A stretch of DNA of 64,000 bases from Hyphomicrobium sp. CS1BSMeth3. Lineage in GTDB: Bacteria; Pseudomonadota; Alphaproteobacteria; Rhizobiales; Hyphomicrobiaceae. Both the position numbers and the translations under genes were made by a program. The stretch spans positions 744,001 to 808,000 of the forward strand of contig NZ_FPEI01000006.1 of NCBI RefSeq assembly GCF_900117415.1. Direction: 5' to 3'. A model generated the notes under the pieces. It was not told the origin of the DNA and did no database searches. It saw only the letters and a program-made list of their open reading frames with translations. The stretch's first letter is position 1. The number at the start of each line of letters is the position of its first letter. This document shows positions 53,516 to 63,654 of the stretch, in pieces.

Positions 53516-55330
53516 TCAAATTGAAAGGAAGCCGCGCGCCATCGCCCAGAGCTTCGGCCAGACGCTCTCGCCGGCCTTGCCGAGGAGGCCGCCGAGCACG
53601 GCGACGGTGATCCATCCGATCCAGCGCTTGAGACCGCGCGTGATATTGGCGGACACGCGGATGGCAATGCGTTGCTCTGGAAGGCTCGTGTCGGCAATCA
53701 CGCCATCGGCCCCGATCGAGCGGGATGCCACGATGAGCGTCAGCTCGCCGGCGCCCCGGACCTGCGGGATGACGGTGAACCGCCAGACGGCGTAGTCGCT
53801 TGCAAGCTGATCGGCACGCGATCCTGTCCACTGCGTCTCGGGTGACTTCGGCTCGATGTAGAAGCGGCCCGGCTCGCCCTGGAGGCGCACGCTCATGGCG
53901 CGCGTGATCAGAAGCTGATGAACATGCGGCGCGCCGCTGCCCTGAAGGCCGCCGGCAGCCGCCACGCCCTCGCGCGCGATGCGGATCTCAACGGTCTCCA
54001 TGACGCCGACCTTCATCCGGCGCGGGATGTTCTCGACGAGCTGGCCCTGTTCGACAGCCGCGCGTGGAGCACCGCGGCCCTGCCGAGGTGCGGGCTCGCG
54101 CCCACGCGCCCGATCGGCTCCACCTTGGGGAGCGCGCGCCGGAGGTGGCGGCGGATATGGGGGTACGGGCGGCAGCGGAGCCCGCTCGGGCGGGGCTTCC
54201 GGCCACGGCGTGGTTAGCTCCGGCTCCGGGCTTGCGCTCGGCGGCAGACGGAGATTGGGGCGCGGTGGCGGCGGGCGGGATGCACCAAGGCCGCGCGGTG
54301 GTGGCGGCGGCAGATTGGCCTCGCCGGGATGACGCGGGGGAATTGGCGGCGGCAGATCTGGCGCGCGGCGTCCAGCGTCCGGGCTCGGCAGCGGCGGCGG
54401 TCCGCCGGGCTCCGGCGCGGGAGGCTGCCGCCGGATGTAGGCATCGGTACCATCGCGCGACGGTCGCGCGGCCGCGGGCACTTGCGGCGCTGGCGTGGGC
54501 GGTGGCGCGCCGAAGGGGGCGGGATTTTCGTCTCTTGGCCGCGCATCCTCCCGCGCCACTTCGGGAGATGGCGGCGGCGGGCGTGGAGCCTCGACCGAAG
54601 GTGCCGGCGCTGGAGGCGGTGGTGCCGGGCGCGGGGGCTCGACCTTGCGCGCTGGCGGTGCGGGTGGCCGTGGCGGCGGATCCGGCCGGACACTCGGGAA
54701 GCCCATGGGCTCCCAGAGGGGCTTCTGCGCCGGCGGCGCGCGCGTACCGGCGCGCGGCTCCTCGGGGATCGGCGTGGCGTGGGATGGCTCTGCAGGTGGT
54801 GGCTGGGGCGCTTGAGTGGCCTCCGGCGCCTCTGCAGAAGCGGCGGTTGGCGCCTGCGCGGCGGCGCTCTGCCGGATGACGCGGATAGCCGCCTGGAAGG
54901 TCAGGCCCTGGGCCTTGAGGAAGGTCGCGGCCATGCTCTTGCCGTCGCCGACAATGGCAGCGAGCACGATGGCGCCGTCGATCTGCACATCGGGACGCGG
55001 GCTCTGACGCGCCGCTGCTTCCGCATAGGCGAGGATCTTGGTGAGGTCGGGATCGTGTCCTGGATGCGCACCCGGCGAGGCCGTCGGCGGTTGCTGGCCG
55101 AGGAAGCTCGCGACGTCATTGCGCAGGCGCGCCAGATCGACCGAGTTGGCGATGAGAACGCGCGCGGCATCGGCGTCCTCGGTGAGGGCCAGCAGCAGAT
55201 GCTCGAGCGTGACGACGCTGTGCGACTGTCCGGCGGCATAGTCGCTCGCACGCGCGAGCGTGCCGACCAGCGCTTCCGAACGCGCGATCCTCGTCTCGAA
55301 CGACGTTCCCTGAGCCATCGCCTGAGCCAT
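53516..55330 (-). CDS. Clp-N-domain protein with long Pro-rich linker and C-terminal membrane anchor
   Basis: 604 residues. Residues about 10-155 match the Clp N-terminal repeat domain (VVTLEHLLLALTEDADAARVL), the substrate- and adaptor-binding part of ClpA/ClpB. No AAA ATPase module follows. Residues about 165-440 are a low-complexity Pro/Ala linker. Residues about 445-570 form a beta-rich domain (ENIPRRMKVGVMETVEIRIA) and a single membrane helix lies near the C-terminus (WIGWITVAVLGGLLGKA). Function unknown; it may recruit clients at the membrane. Start at 55330; a second ATG at 55318 is possible. Confidence 0.75.
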   Translation of the reverse strand: MAQAMAQGTSFETRIARSEALVGTLARASDYAAGQSHSVVTLEHLLLALTEDADAARVLIANSVDLARLRNDVASFLGQQPPTASPGAHPGHDPDLTKILAYAEAAARQSPRPDVQIDGAIVLAAIVGDGKSMAATFLKAQGLTFQAAIRVIRQSAAAQAPTAASAEAPEATQAPQPPPAEPSHATPIPEEPRAGTRAPPAQKPLWEPMGFPSVRPDPPPRPPAPPARKVEPPRPAPPPPAPAPSVEAPRPPPPSPEVAREDARPRDENPAPFGAPPPTPAPQVPAAARPSRDGTDAYIRRQPPAPEPGGPPPLPSPDAGRRAPDLPPPIPPRHPGEANLPPPPPRGLGASRPPPPRPNLRLPPSASPEPELTTPWPEAPPERAPLPPVPPYPPPPPARAPQGGADRARGREPAPRQGRGAPRAAVEQGQLVENIPRRMKVGVMETVEIRIAREGVAAAGGLQGSGAPHVHQLLITRAMSVRLQGEPGRFYIEPKSPETQWTGSRADQLASDYAVWRFTVIPQVRGAGELTLIVASRSIGADGVIADTSLPEQRIAIRVSANITRGLKRWIGWITVAVLGGLLGKAGESVWPKLWAMARGFLSI

Positions 55331-55799
55331 TTCCGGGGCCGTCCCCTGCCGCCTCCGCCGGACACATCCGCCGCGCCTGTCGGCTACCCGTTCCCCCCGG
55401 ATCGAGTACCGCAGACCATTCTACCGCTTAGAGCACGATTCACCCGCGACGGGAATCCGGCATTGCCGCCGGCCGGGTGGCAAATCGTCCAAAGCATCAT
55501 GGAGTTAGTACGCCGCGTACGACTGCGGCGGACGCGCCACACGCCCGCACGGCTCCAAAAGCGTACCCGACGCCGCCCTTTGCTTCACGGCGCGTTGCGT
55601 CTGCGGCAGATTTGAGGCCCGCGTGCGTGGCAGAACAGCAAAAGTTCATTGAGCCGCAGTCGCAAGGCGCTATAAGTGCGCGCCGTGGCTCGCGTGTTTC
55701 AGATCGAGAAGTTTGCTCGGGACACGAGCAGCGAGTTTGAGCGGACTTCGGCATCGAGACACTAGGCCCCGTCGCGGCGGGCGGAAGAAGGACACGGCG
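55331..55799. other. 469-base divergent intergenic region before argB
   Basis: No gene is supported. It lies between the divergent Clp-N gene and argB and should hold both promoters. AAGGA about eight bases before the argB ATG is the ribosome site. Confidence 0.5.
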
Positions 55800-56747
55800 A
55801 TGGCAGAAAGCAGGGAGGCCCAGGCAGCGACGCCGGGCCAGGTCGTTATCGATCCCCAGGCGCAGGCGCGCATCCTTGCTGAGGCTTTGCCGCACCTCAT
55901 CAATTACGACGAGGAAACGGTCGTCATCAAATTCGGCGGCCACGCCATGGGCGACGAGAAGCTCGCGGAGGCCTTCGCCCAGGACATCGTCTACCTGAAG
56001 CTCTCCGGCATCAATCCGGTCGTCGTGCACGGTGGCGGACCGCAGATTGCCGCGATGCTGAAGAAGCTCGCCATCCAGTCGGAGTTCGTGCACGGCCTGC
56101 GCGTCACCGACAAGCCGACCGTGGAGGTCGTCGAGATGGTGCTCGCGGGCGCCATCAACAAGGAGATCGTCTCGGCGATCAACCGGCAAGGCGGCAAGGC
56201 CGTCGGCATCTGCGGCAAGGATGCCAACCTGATGATCGCCAAGAAGATCACCGAGATGCCGGACCCGCAGTCGAACATCATGCAGGCCGTCGACATCGGC
56301 TATGTCGGCGATCCCGTCGAGGTGAACCCGCACATTGTCGAGGTGATCTCGAAGTCGGATCTCATTCCGGTCATTGCGCCGGTCGGCATCTCGCGCGAGG
56401 GCCAGACGCTCAATATCAACGCCGATACGTTTGCCTCCGCCCTCGCCGCGCGCATGAAGGCCAAGCGCCTGCTGCTGCTGACCGATGTCGCCGGCGTGCT
56501 CGACAAGGAGAAGAACCTCATTCCGCAGCTCAGCACGGAGGAGGCGCGCGATCTCATCCGCGATGGTACGATCAACGGCGGCATGATCCCGAAGATCGAA
56601 GGCTGCATCGAGGTCGTCGAGGCGGGCGTCGAGGCCGTCGTCATCATCGACGGGCGGGTGCCGCACTGCGTGCTGCTGGAGCTTTTCACCGAGCACGGCG
56701 TTGGCACGCTCGTCGGCGGGCAGCGAAAGCCGAAGAAGAAGGCATGA
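55800..56747 (+). CDS. argB: Acetylglutamate kinase
   Basis: 315 residues from the ATG at 55800. Amino-acid kinase family landmarks: [50 protein letters not shown] and a [11 protein letters not shown] loop. Phosphorylates N-acetyl-L-glutamate in the second step of arginine synthesis, usually feedback-inhibited by arginine in this enzyme type. Overlaps the pyrimidine nucleotidase gene by four bases, an arrangement common in Rhizobiales. Confidence 0.95.
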   Translation: MAESREAQAATPGQVVIDPQAQARILAEALPHLINYDEETVVIKFGGHAMGDEKLAEAFAQDIVYLKLSGINPVVVHGGGPQIAAMLKKLAIQSEFVHGLRVTDKPTVEVVEMVLAGAINKEIVSAINRQGGKAVGICGKDANLMIAKKITEMPDPQSNIMQAVDIGYVGDPVEVNPHIVEVISKSDLIPVIAPVGISREGQTLNINADTFASALAARMKAKRLLLLTDVAGVLDKEKNLIPQLSTEEARDLIRDGTINGGMIPKIEGCIEVVEAGVEAVVIIDGRVPHCVLLELFTEHGVGTLVGGQRKPKKKA

Positions 56748-57523
56748 GCAGCGAGCAGCCACAGGACAACGCCGCCACCGCGGCCGACGCGGTGAAGAAG
56801 GCGCTCGCCCGTCACCGGGCGGGCTTCGATGCGACGCAGGCCTGGGTTTTCGATCTCGACAACACGCTCTATCCGGCCGAGTGCAATCTCTTCGCCCAGG
56901 TCGATCAGCGCATGGGCGAGTTCATCGCCTCATTCCTGGGCGTGCCCTTCGAGTACGCGCGCCATTTGCAGAAGAGCTACTACCGCCAGTTCGGCACGAC
57001 GCTTTCGGGTCTCATGAAGGTGCACAAGATGCGCCCCGAGGCCTTCCTGGACTATGTGCACGATATCGATCTCGCGGCCGTGCCCGAGCATCCCGAGCTC
57101 GCCGAGGCCATCAAGTCGCTGCCCGGCCGGCGCCTCATCTTCACGAACGGCACGCGGGCGCACGCCGAGCGCGTCGCGGGCAAGCTCGGCATCCTCGACC
57201 TCTTCGAGGACATCTACGATATCGTGGCCTCGGAATACGTACCGAAGCCGCAAGCCGAGCCTTACCGCCAGTTCCTGAAACTCCACGGCGTCGACCCCAA
57301 GGCCGCGGCCATGTTCGAGGACATGCCGCACAATCTCGAGGTGCCGCACCAGCTCGGACTGACGACCGTGCTCGTACATTCATCGTACGTGGATCATCCC
57401 GTGCAGATCGGCATCCGCAACTGGCAGAAGCCGCCCGAGCACGTGCACCACATGACCGAGAACCTCACGGAATTTCTCGGCGATGTGCTCGATACGATCG
57501 CTGTGAAAGGTGAGCGGAAGTAG
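56744..57523 (+). CDS. HAD-family pyrimidine 5'-nucleotidase (SDT1-like)
   Basis: 259 residues; the ATG overlaps the argB stop. HAD motifs: [11 protein letters not shown] (motif I), [13 protein letters not shown] (motif II), [12 protein letters not shown] (motif III lysine) and [15 protein letters not shown] (motif IV). Belongs to the TIGR01993-type group that dephosphorylates UMP/CMP. Translational coupling to argB is notable but metabolic linkage is unclear. Confidence 0.9.
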   Translation: MSSEQPQDNAATAADAVKKALARHRAGFDATQAWVFDLDNTLYPAECNLFAQVDQRMGEFIASFLGVPFEYARHLQKSYYRQFGTTLSGLMKVHKMRPEAFLDYVHDIDLAAVPEHPELAEAIKSLPGRRLIFTNGTRAHAERVAGKLGILDLFEDIYDIVASEYVPKPQAEPYRQFLKLHGVDPKAAAMFEDMPHNLEVPHQLGLTTVLVHSSYVDHPVQIGIRNWQKPPEHVHHMTENLTEFLGDVLDTIAVKGERK

Positions 57524-57553
57524 GTTTTCGTTTGGTGCGCACTCTCTTCTCCC

Positions 57554-57664
57554 TCTCCCCGCGTGCGGGGAGAAGGTCGGGATGAGGGGCGGCGCCAATT
57601 GCTGACGTTTGCGTATGCCGCCGCCCCTCACCCTGACCCTCTCCCCGTAAGGACGGGGAGAGGG
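57554..57664. repeat. Intergenic palindromic repeat, RIME/REP-like
   Basis: Two hairpins, TCTCCCCGC/GCGGGGAGA (57554-57573) and CCCTCTCCCCGT/ACGGGGAGAGGG (57637-57664), enclose an outer pair GAGGGGCGGCG / CGCCGCCCCTC. It lies between convergent genes and matches the style of rhizobial intergenic mosaic elements. It may also serve as a bidirectional terminator. Confidence 0.75.
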
Positions 57665-57671
57665 GACAGCT

Positions 57672-58232
57672 TCAAATCTCCGACATGCGCCGCCGGGTAT
57701 TCGTCGCCGACGCCGCGAAGGCGGCTTGAAGCGCGGCCACGAAGATCAGGAACGAGATGACGACATTCCAGCCGGCGAAGGAGAGGCCGAGGAATGTCCA
57801 CGGCGCCTCGTCGCAGCGGATGACGCGCGTCGTCTCGAGCTGCTTGAGCAGTCCGCCGGAGCCGCCGCCGAGCGTCTGCGAGACGGATGCGCACGTATCG
57901 GGGCCTGGCCAGAACTTCCACTCGGCGCCCGCGTGATAGACGCCGAGGCCCGCATTGGCGAGGAAGGCGAGGGCGACGAGGAAGAAGAGGGCAGCCGCCC
58001 ACCCTGCGCGATCGGTCGCAACCAGCACGAGCGCGCCGAACAGCAGGGGTATGCCGGCGTAGTAGGCATAGCGCTGCATGAGGCAGAGCGGGCAGGGCGC
58101 GTAGCCGCCGATGTACTGGAAGCCGAAAGCCGCGATGATGGACGCAACGGCGAGCATCAAAGCAATGGCGCCCGCTTTGTAGGCCGGATCAGCAGTGGCG
58201 GATGTCGGACGTTGGTGCATGGCCGCACTCAT
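57672..58232 (-). CDS. dsbB: Disulfide bond formation protein B family
   Basis: 186 residues from the ATG at 58232. Four membrane helices. The first periplasmic loop carries CPLCLMQR (the C-x2-C pair), and the second loop carries a more widely spaced pair (DTCASVSQ, then VIRCDEAPW). DsbB passes electrons from DsbA to quinone. DsbA is not in the window. Confidence 0.9.
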   Translation of the reverse strand: MSAAMHQRPTSATADPAYKAGAIALMLAVASIIAAFGFQYIGGYAPCPLCLMQRYAYYAGIPLLFGALVLVATDRAGWAAALFFLVALAFLANAGLGVYHAGAEWKFWPGPDTCASVSQTLGGGSGGLLKQLETTRVIRCDEAPWTFLGLSFAGWNVVISFLIFVAALQAAFAASATNTRRRMSEI

Positions 58233-58248
58233 ATCCCCAAGTGGAGGA

Positions 58249-58836
58249 CTAGACAAACACGCGGATCGCCGCAAAGCCCGCAAAGAGCATCACCAGCACG
58301 GTCGCGGCCACGAGGCCGAGGCGCGCCTCGATGAAGCGGCGGGCCGCCGGTCCGAAATAGTAGATGAGCGCGGCAATGGAGAAGAACACGAGGCCCCGCG
58401 CGGCGACGCTCGAGGCGATGAACACCGTGAGATCGAGCCCGGTGGCGCCGCTCGCGATCGTGACCAGCTTGTAGGGGATGGGCGTGACGCCGGCAATGAA
58501 CACGATCCAGGCGCCGTACTCGTTGTAGTGAGCAGCAAATCTCTCGAAACCGTCGGCAAGTCCGTTCATTTCGAGCAGCCAGCGCCCGGCGCTCTCGAAG
58601 AGGAACAGCCCGATCGCGTAGCCCGTGAGGCCGCCGAGCACCGAGCCGATGGTCGCAAGAGAGGCAAGCTTCCAGGCCCGGTCGCGCGCGGCAAGGACCA
58701 TCGCGATAAGCATGGCCTGCGGCGGCACGAGGGCGAAGAAAGCCTCGACATAAGAGATCCAAAATAGGACGTGCGGGGCCCGCGCGTGAGCGGCGATGTC
58801 CATGGTCCGGTCGTAGAACCGGCGAAGTCTGTTCAT
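58249..58836 (-). CDS. YqaA/DedA-like SNARE-associated membrane protein
   Basis: 195 residues. Membrane helices around 35-55, 60-85, 115-145 and 150-190. The DedA/VTT-type pattern is IGSVLGGLTGYAIGLFLF followed by VFIAGVTPIPYKLVTIASGA, with the conserved proline pair. Relatives handle lipid movement or membrane homeostasis. It lies 16 bases upstream of dsbB on the same strand. Confidence 0.85.
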   Translation of the reverse strand: MNRLRRFYDRTMDIAAHARAPHVLFWISYVEAFFALVPPQAMLIAMVLAARDRAWKLASLATIGSVLGGLTGYAIGLFLFESAGRWLLEMNGLADGFERFAAHYNEYGAWIVFIAGVTPIPYKLVTIASGATGLDLTVFIASSVAARGLVFFSIAALIYYFGPAARRFIEARLGLVAATVLVMLFAGFAAIRVFV

Positions 58837-58930
58837 GTGGTGGGGGCCCCGCGGACGATGCTGATTCTTGGGAGACTACGACAATTCCGCTCGGGTCATG
58901 CGACAGCGCCTGCCGGGGCGTCGCCCTGCG

Positions 58931-60358
58931 TCAGTGTGTGCCGCCGCCGGCCGCCGGGGACTTGCGCGCGGCGAGCTTGATCTGCCGCTCGAGCTGGCCG
59001 CGCTTCTCGGCGGCGATCCTGACGCGCAGGTCGATGTGGCCATCGTCGCCGCTCGCCTGATCGAGCACCTGAGCATTGGCGTGGATCCAGCTCAGCAGGC
59101 GCCCCTGGCCTGGCTGGATGACGATGTCCAGATAGTTGTCCGCCGCGCCGAGCCGCGCATCGATCGCCGCCAGGAGCTCAGGCAAGCCTTCGCCGGTCGC
59201 GGCCGAGGCGAGAATGCACGTGTGGTCGGCGCGGGCTGCGTCGTTGCGGAGCTCCTCGCGCGCATCGGGATCGAGCCGGTCGATCTTGTTCCACACTTCG
59301 ATGACGGGGCTGTCGGCCGCGGCGGGATCAATGCCGAGATCGTGCAGCACGCCCTCGACATCGCGCGCCTGGGCGTCCGTGTCGGGACGCGAGATGTCGC
59401 GCACGTGGGCAATGAGGTCGGCGCCGACCACCTCTTCGAGGGTCGCACGGAAGGCAGCGACAAGCGTCGTCGGAAGGTCCGAGATGAAACCGACGGTGTC
59501 GGAGAGAATGATCCGCCGGCCGCTCGGCAGGAGGACCTCGCGCATGGTCGGATCGAGCGTCGCGAACACCTGGTCCTTGGCCATGACGCCAGCGCCGGTG
59601 ATCCGGTTGAAGAGCGTCGACTTGCCGGCGTTCGTGTAGCCGACGATCGCGACGACCGGATAGGGCACCTTGGCGCGGCCGGCGCGATGCAGCGCGCGCG
59701 TGCGCACGACGCCTTCGAGCTCCTTCTTCAGGGCATCGATACGATCCTGCAGCATGCGCCGGTCGAGCTCGAGCTGGCGCTCACCGGGACCACCGAGGAA
59801 GCCGCCACCGCCACGCTGGCGTTCAAGGTGGGTCCAGGAGCGTACGAGGCGGCTCTTCTGGTAGCTCAGATGCGCAAGCTCGACTTGCAGGCGGCCTTCT
59901 CGTGTACGCGCGCGCCGCCCGAAGATTTCGAGAATGAGGCCCGTCCGGTCGATGACCTTGACGTTCCAGGCGCGCTCGAGATTGCGCTGCTGAACCGGGC
60001 TGATCGCGTGATCGACGATCACGAGGCCGGTCTCGCGCGCCTCGATCTCGGCCTTGATCTCTTCGACCTTGCCACTGCCGAAGAGCGTCGCCGGGCGCGG
60101 TTGCGGTACTGGCACGACGAGCCCGCCGGCCACGTCGAGATCGATGGCTTGCGCAAGGCCGATGGCCTCGTCGAGGCGATCAGCGCTGGCGCGGGGAAGT
60201 GGCGCCGGCCGATGTCCGCCATTGGCGGGCGCGGTCTGGCGCGCGCGGTCGAGCGTCAACACCGGGACGAGCACGAGCGCGCGCATGGGCGGCGGCGCAA
60301 CAGTATCGGGCCCCCGCCGACGTCGACGTGGCTCGGACTGCGGAAGTTTGTCGTGCAC
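58931..60358 (-). CDS. hflX: GTPase HflX
   Basis: 475 residues, GTG start. The N-terminal HflX domain (RPATLFGSGKVEEI, QRNLERAWNVKVIDRTGLIL, LAHLSYQKSRLVRSW, GGFLGGPGERQLELDRR) is followed by the G domain: GYTNAGKSTLFN (G1), LDPTMRE, SDTVGFI (G3), NKIDRL (G4). HflX splits stalled or stressed ribosomes. It lies just downstream of hfq, the classical pairing; 20 bases separate them. Confidence 0.95.
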   Translation of the reverse strand: MHDKLPQSEPRRRRRGPDTVAPPPMRALVLVPVLTLDRARQTAPANGGHRPAPLPRASADRLDEAIGLAQAIDLDVAGGLVVPVPQPRPATLFGSGKVEEIKAEIEARETGLVIVDHAISPVQQRNLERAWNVKVIDRTGLILEIFGRRARTREGRLQVELAHLSYQKSRLVRSWTHLERQRGGGGFLGGPGERQLELDRRMLQDRIDALKKELEGVVRTRALHRAGRAKVPYPVVAIVGYTNAGKSTLFNRITGAGVMAKDQVFATLDPTMREVLLPSGRRIILSDTVGFISDLPTTLVAAFRATLEEVVGADLIAHVRDISRPDTDAQARDVEGVLHDLGIDPAAADSPVIEVWNKIDRLDPDAREELRNDAARADHTCILASAATGEGLPELLAAIDARLGAADNYLDIVIQPGQGRLLSWIHANAQVLDQASGDDGHIDLRVRIAAEKRGQLERQIKLAARKSPAAGGGTH

Positions 60359-60378
60359 CGTGATCGGTTGATCCTGAC

Positions 60379-60627
60379 CTATTGCCCTTCGGCCTGGTCG
60401 GTATCCATCAGATGGACCGGCTGGCCGGGCATGATCGTAGAGATCGCATGCTTGTAGACGAGCTGCGAGTGCCCGTCACGCCGCAGCAAGACGCAGAAAT
60501 TGTCGAACCAGGTCACGATACCCTGCAACTTCACGCCATTGACCAGGAAGATGGTGAGTGGCGTCTTATTTTTGCGAACATAATTGAGGAAAGTATCCTG
60601 TAAGCTTTGCACGCGCTCGGCAGCCAT
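60379..60627 (-). CDS. hfq: RNA chaperone Hfq
   Basis: 82 residues from the ATG at 60627, with GAGGG seven bases upstream; an ATG four codons earlier is possible. Sm-like motifs: [37 protein letters not shown] (Sm1) and [10 protein letters not shown] (Sm2). Full-length alphaproteobacterial Hfq, a hexamer pairing small RNAs with mRNAs. Promoter presumably in the 197 bases upstream. Confidence 0.97.
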   Translation of the reverse strand: MAAERVQSLQDTFLNYVRKNKTPLTIFLVNGVKLQGIVTWFDNFCVLLRRDGHSQLVYKHAISTIMPGQPVHLMDTDQAEGQ

Positions 60628-60824
60628 GACGGCCCTCATTCTTGTTTTCTTGTATCGCGCTCACATTGCCGCGTGACGCGTTCAGACGGAACGTATGCCT
60701 CGCATCCGACCGCTCTTGCGACACAACGCACCCCGGCAATCGCCGAGTTCATGCATTGTGCTTCAATGAATTAAACGCAAAGTCGCGCGCTGGCAAGTCA
60801 ATAGGACGCGCTCGTGCAATGCGT

Positions 60825-62084
60825 TCAAGCCGGCGGCTGAGCTGGTCTCCGATCGGCGAGATAGGCCAAGATACCGAGGCCGGCCGCCCTTCCTGTGGCA
60901 AAGCACGCCTGCAGAAGATAGCCGCCCGTCGGGGCCTCCCAATCGAGCATTTCCCCGGCACAGAAAATGCCAGGGAGCTTCTTCAGCATGAATCGGTCGT
61001 CCATTTCGGACCAGGCGACGCCGCCGGCCGTCGAAATGGCTGTCGCGAGGTCGCCGAGTGCGGTCGCGCTGAGGGGCACGGCCTTGACCAGCGCCGCAAG
61101 CGCGGCCGGCTCGGCGGGCAGCTCGTTGTTGACGGCGTCGCGGAGCACCGCAATGGCCGCCGGCGAGAGCTTGGCGGCCTTACGGAGCACGTTGGCGCGG
61201 GAGTCGCCCTTGCGTGTTGATGCAAGTCGAGCGGCGAGGTCCTCGAGGCTTATGTCAGACCTGAGATCGAGGTCGAGTTGGGCTGCCCCGTCTTGCTGGA
61301 TGGCCTCGCGGATCACGGGCGTGAGGGCATAGATCGCGCCGCCCTCGAGGCCGCGGGACGTGATGATGGCCTCACCGCGTCGGGTCTCCCCGCTGCAGCT
61401 TAGGGCAATGCGTTTCAGCGGCTCGCCGGCAAAGCGTTCCACGAGGCCGGGGCTCCAAGAGATGGCGACGCCGCTGTTGGAGGCTCCGAGCGGACGCACG
61501 TCGATCCCTCGGGCGCGCAGGCTCTCCAGCCAGTGCCCGTCCGAGCCGAGGCGTGGCCAGCTCCCGCCGCCGAGTGCGAGAACGACGGCATCCGCGGCGA
61601 TCTCGCTGGGCGTGCCCGCGGGATCGACGACGAGCAAGGTGCCGCCGGGCCGGACCTCGCGCAGGCGATGACGCAGGCGCATGTCTACGCCGAGGTCGGC
61701 AAGCCGCGCGAGCCAGGCGCGCAGCAGTGGCGAGGCCTTCATGGCGCGCGGGAAAACGCGCCCGCTGGTGCCAACGAACGTCTCCTGCCCGAGCGCCTGG
61801 GCCCAAGTGATGAGCGCTTCCGGCGGAAAGGCGCGGATGGCTCCCTCCAGCTTGGGTTCAGCCGGACGATAGCGCGTGAGGAAGGTTTCGAGGGGCTCGC
61901 TGTGCGTGAGATTGAGGCCGCCGCGCCCCGCCATGAGGAACTTGCGGCCGGCGCTCGGCATCTGCTCGATGACAATGACCTGGTGGCCGGCCTTGGCCAC
62001 GGTCTCGGCGGCCATCAGCCCGGCAGGGCCGGCGCCGACAACGACCACCCGGCGCCGTGTGGCGCCGGGCGAGGAGTTGCTCAC
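60825..62084 (-). CDS. BaiN/TIGR03862-type FAD-dependent flavoprotein
   Basis: 419 residues, GTG at 62084 inside the gloA stop (GTGA), chosen over a longer non-protein-like extension. Dinucleotide-binding start [18 protein letters not shown], then [19 protein letters not shown], and a C-terminal [22 protein letters not shown]-contact motif. Matches the TIGR03862/HI0933-like group. Proposed reductase; substrate unknown. Confidence 0.88.
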   Translation of the reverse strand: MSNSSPGATRRRVVVVGAGPAGLMAAETVAKAGHQVIVIEQMPSAGRKFLMAGRGGLNLTHSEPLETFLTRYRPAEPKLEGAIRAFPPEALITWAQALGQETFVGTSGRVFPRAMKASPLLRAWLARLADLGVDMRLRHRLREVRPGGTLLVVDPAGTPSEIAADAVVLALGGGSWPRLGSDGHWLESLRARGIDVRPLGASNSGVAISWSPGLVERFAGEPLKRIALSCSGETRRGEAIITSRGLEGGAIYALTPVIREAIQQDGAAQLDLDLRSDISLEDLAARLASTRKGDSRANVLRKAAKLSPAAIAVLRDAVNNELPAEPAALAALVKAVPLSATALGDLATAISTAGGVAWSEMDDRFMLKKLPGIFCAGEMLDWEAPTGGYLLQACFATGRAAGLGILAYLADRRPAQPPA

Positions 62085-62521
62085 CACTTGCCGATATTCG
62101 GCGCGGACTTCCAGGGCTCCGCCGGGGCCTTGGCCTCGCCCTTCTGGAGGAGTTCGATGGAGATATTGTCCGGCGAGCGGATGAAGGCCATGCGGCCGTC
62201 GCGGGGCGGCCGATTGATGGTCACGCCCGCCTTCTGAAGGCGGTCGCACAGCGCGTAGATGTCATCGACCTCGTAGGCCAGATGGCCGAAATTGCGCCCC
62301 TCACCGTACTGCTCAGGGTCCCAATTGTAGGTCAGCTCGACGAGCGGTGCGTTGGATTTGGCGCCGGCGTCCACGTCATCCGAGCTGGCGAGGAAAATGA
62401 GCGTAAAGCGCCCCTCGGGGCTCTCCCGGCGCTTGACCTCCTTCATGCCGAGCTTGTTGCAGTAGAAATCCAGGCTCTTATCGACGTCGGTGACGCGCAC
62501 CATGGTGTGCAGATACCGCAT
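62081..62521 (-). CDS. gloA: Lactoylglutathione lyase (glyoxalase I)
   Basis: 146 residues; GGAGG just upstream. Glyoxalase I landmarks: [19 protein letters not shown] (metal ligand H5), [33 protein letters not shown] and [14 protein letters not shown] (ligand E). Converts the methylglyoxal-glutathione adduct to lactoylglutathione. Overlaps the flavoprotein gene. Confidence 0.93.
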   Translation of the reverse strand: MRYLHTMVRVTDVDKSLDFYCNKLGMKEVKRRESPEGRFTLIFLASSDDVDAGAKSNAPLVELTYNWDPEQYGEGRNFGHLAYEVDDIYALCDRLQKAGVTINRPPRDGRMAFIRSPDNISIELLQKGEAKAPAEPWKSAPNIGKW

Positions 62522-63005
62522 GTTTCCTCCTCGCTGATCATCAATGATGCCGAGATCTCGGCCGCTGTTTCATCGGCGAGCATAGAGCGCCGCTCTGGAC
62601 AACCGCAAGCGCGCGCCCCGCATGGTCCTGGTCCGGACGTTCACGGCGAATCGAACCCCCGGTGCGGCCGCATTGGCGCTCTTGACAGGGCGCGAATAGG
62701 GGGTGCCGAGGCAGCAACCCACAGCTTACAGAGGTCCTCTGAAACGGTCCGGCAAGAGTCCTGAGACGCCGCGAAAGACAGAGAGTTAACAAAGCCTTAC
62801 CAAGACATAAATCAGATTCGAAATTATCTGGGATCGGGAGCTTTGATGACCAACTGCAGCGAATGTGCCACAGTGGGCGCGGTCCAGACTGGTATGTTGC
62901 GACCGCCGACGCAGGAAGGCGCGATTCGAGAGGGCAAATCGAATGGCGCCGGAGGGCCAAGCGGCAGATGTGGCAGTTACATTAACAGTGAAGTGGGGTT
63001 CAGAA
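62522..63005 (+). other. 484-base region between gloA and the cold-shock gene
   Basis: No gene is supported. It holds the divergent promoters. The 3' half, with TTAACAAAG near 62787, may be a long 5' leader such as cold-shock genes often have. An in-frame ATG at 62943 with GAGAGGG upstream could extend the cold-shock protein by 21 residues. Confidence 0.4.
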
Positions 63006-63608
63006 ATGGGGGATTCCTCGAAAGGGCCGCCGAACGTGCTTGACGGACTTGGCAATGAGCTGGCTCCGGGCTTGGGCGAGGCGGTCGATGGCGTCGAGGT
63101 CGTCGAGATTGCAGGCGCAATCAAATGGTTCGACGCCTCTAAGGGGTACGGGTTCATCGTTCCCGACAACGGCATGACGGACGTGCTTCTCCACGTCACG
63201 TGCCTCCGCGCCGGCGGCTTCCAGACCGCCTACGAGGGTGCCCGCGTGCACTGCCAGGCTCTCAAGCGGCCCAAAGGCATGCAGGCCTTCCGCATCATCA
63301 GCATGGACGAGAGCACGGCCATCCACCCCTCCCAGCTTCCGCAGCGCACACACGTCGTTGTGCAGCCCGAGAGCGGGTGGGAGCGCGCCGTCGTGAAGTG
63401 GTTCAACCGTGTACGCGGTTTCGGCTTCCTGACCCGCGGCGAGGGGACGCCCGACATCTTCGTGCACATGGAGACGCTGCGCCGCTTCGGCTTCACGGAG
63501 CTCAGGCCCGGACAGATGGTTCAGGTGCGCTGGGGAATGGGCTATAAGGGCTGCATGGCAGCCGACCTGCGCCCGGATGGGCCATCGGGACTGCCGCCCT
63601 CGCATTGA
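63006..63608 (+). CDS. Protein with two cold-shock domains
   Basis: 200 residues from the ATG at 63006. First CSD about 35-100: GAIKWFDASKGYGFIVPDN, DVLLHVTCLRAGG. Second CSD about 120-190: AVVKWFNRVRGFGFLTRGEG, DIFVHMETLRRFG. Both keep the KWF and GFGF/GYGF RNA-binding motifs. Two-domain cold-shock proteins are usual in Rhizobiales and act as RNA chaperones. DUF192 gene follows 46 bases later. Confidence 0.9.
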   Translation: MGDSSKGPPNVLDGLGNELAPGLGEAVDGVEVVEIAGAIKWFDASKGYGFIVPDNGMTDVLLHVTCLRAGGFQTAYEGARVHCQALKRPKGMQAFRIISMDESTAIHPSQLPQRTHVVVQPESGWERAVVKWFNRVRGFGFLTRGEGTPDIFVHMETLRRFGFTELRPGQMVQVRWGMGYKGCMAADLRPDGPSGLPPSH

Positions 63609-63654
63609 GCGGAGCGCCCGGTTGAGCTATCTGACGCTAAATGACGACAGGGCC

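Noticed and set aside
54064-55615. Long plus-strand frames opposite the Clp-N/Pro-rich gene
   Set aside because: The CCN-rich linker codons read as GGN/NGG on the other strand and leave it open; Arg/Gly/Ala composition only.
58868-60457. 529-codon open frame antisense to hflX
   Set aside because: GC-rich shadow of a well-supported gene; composition is random and no family motif is present.
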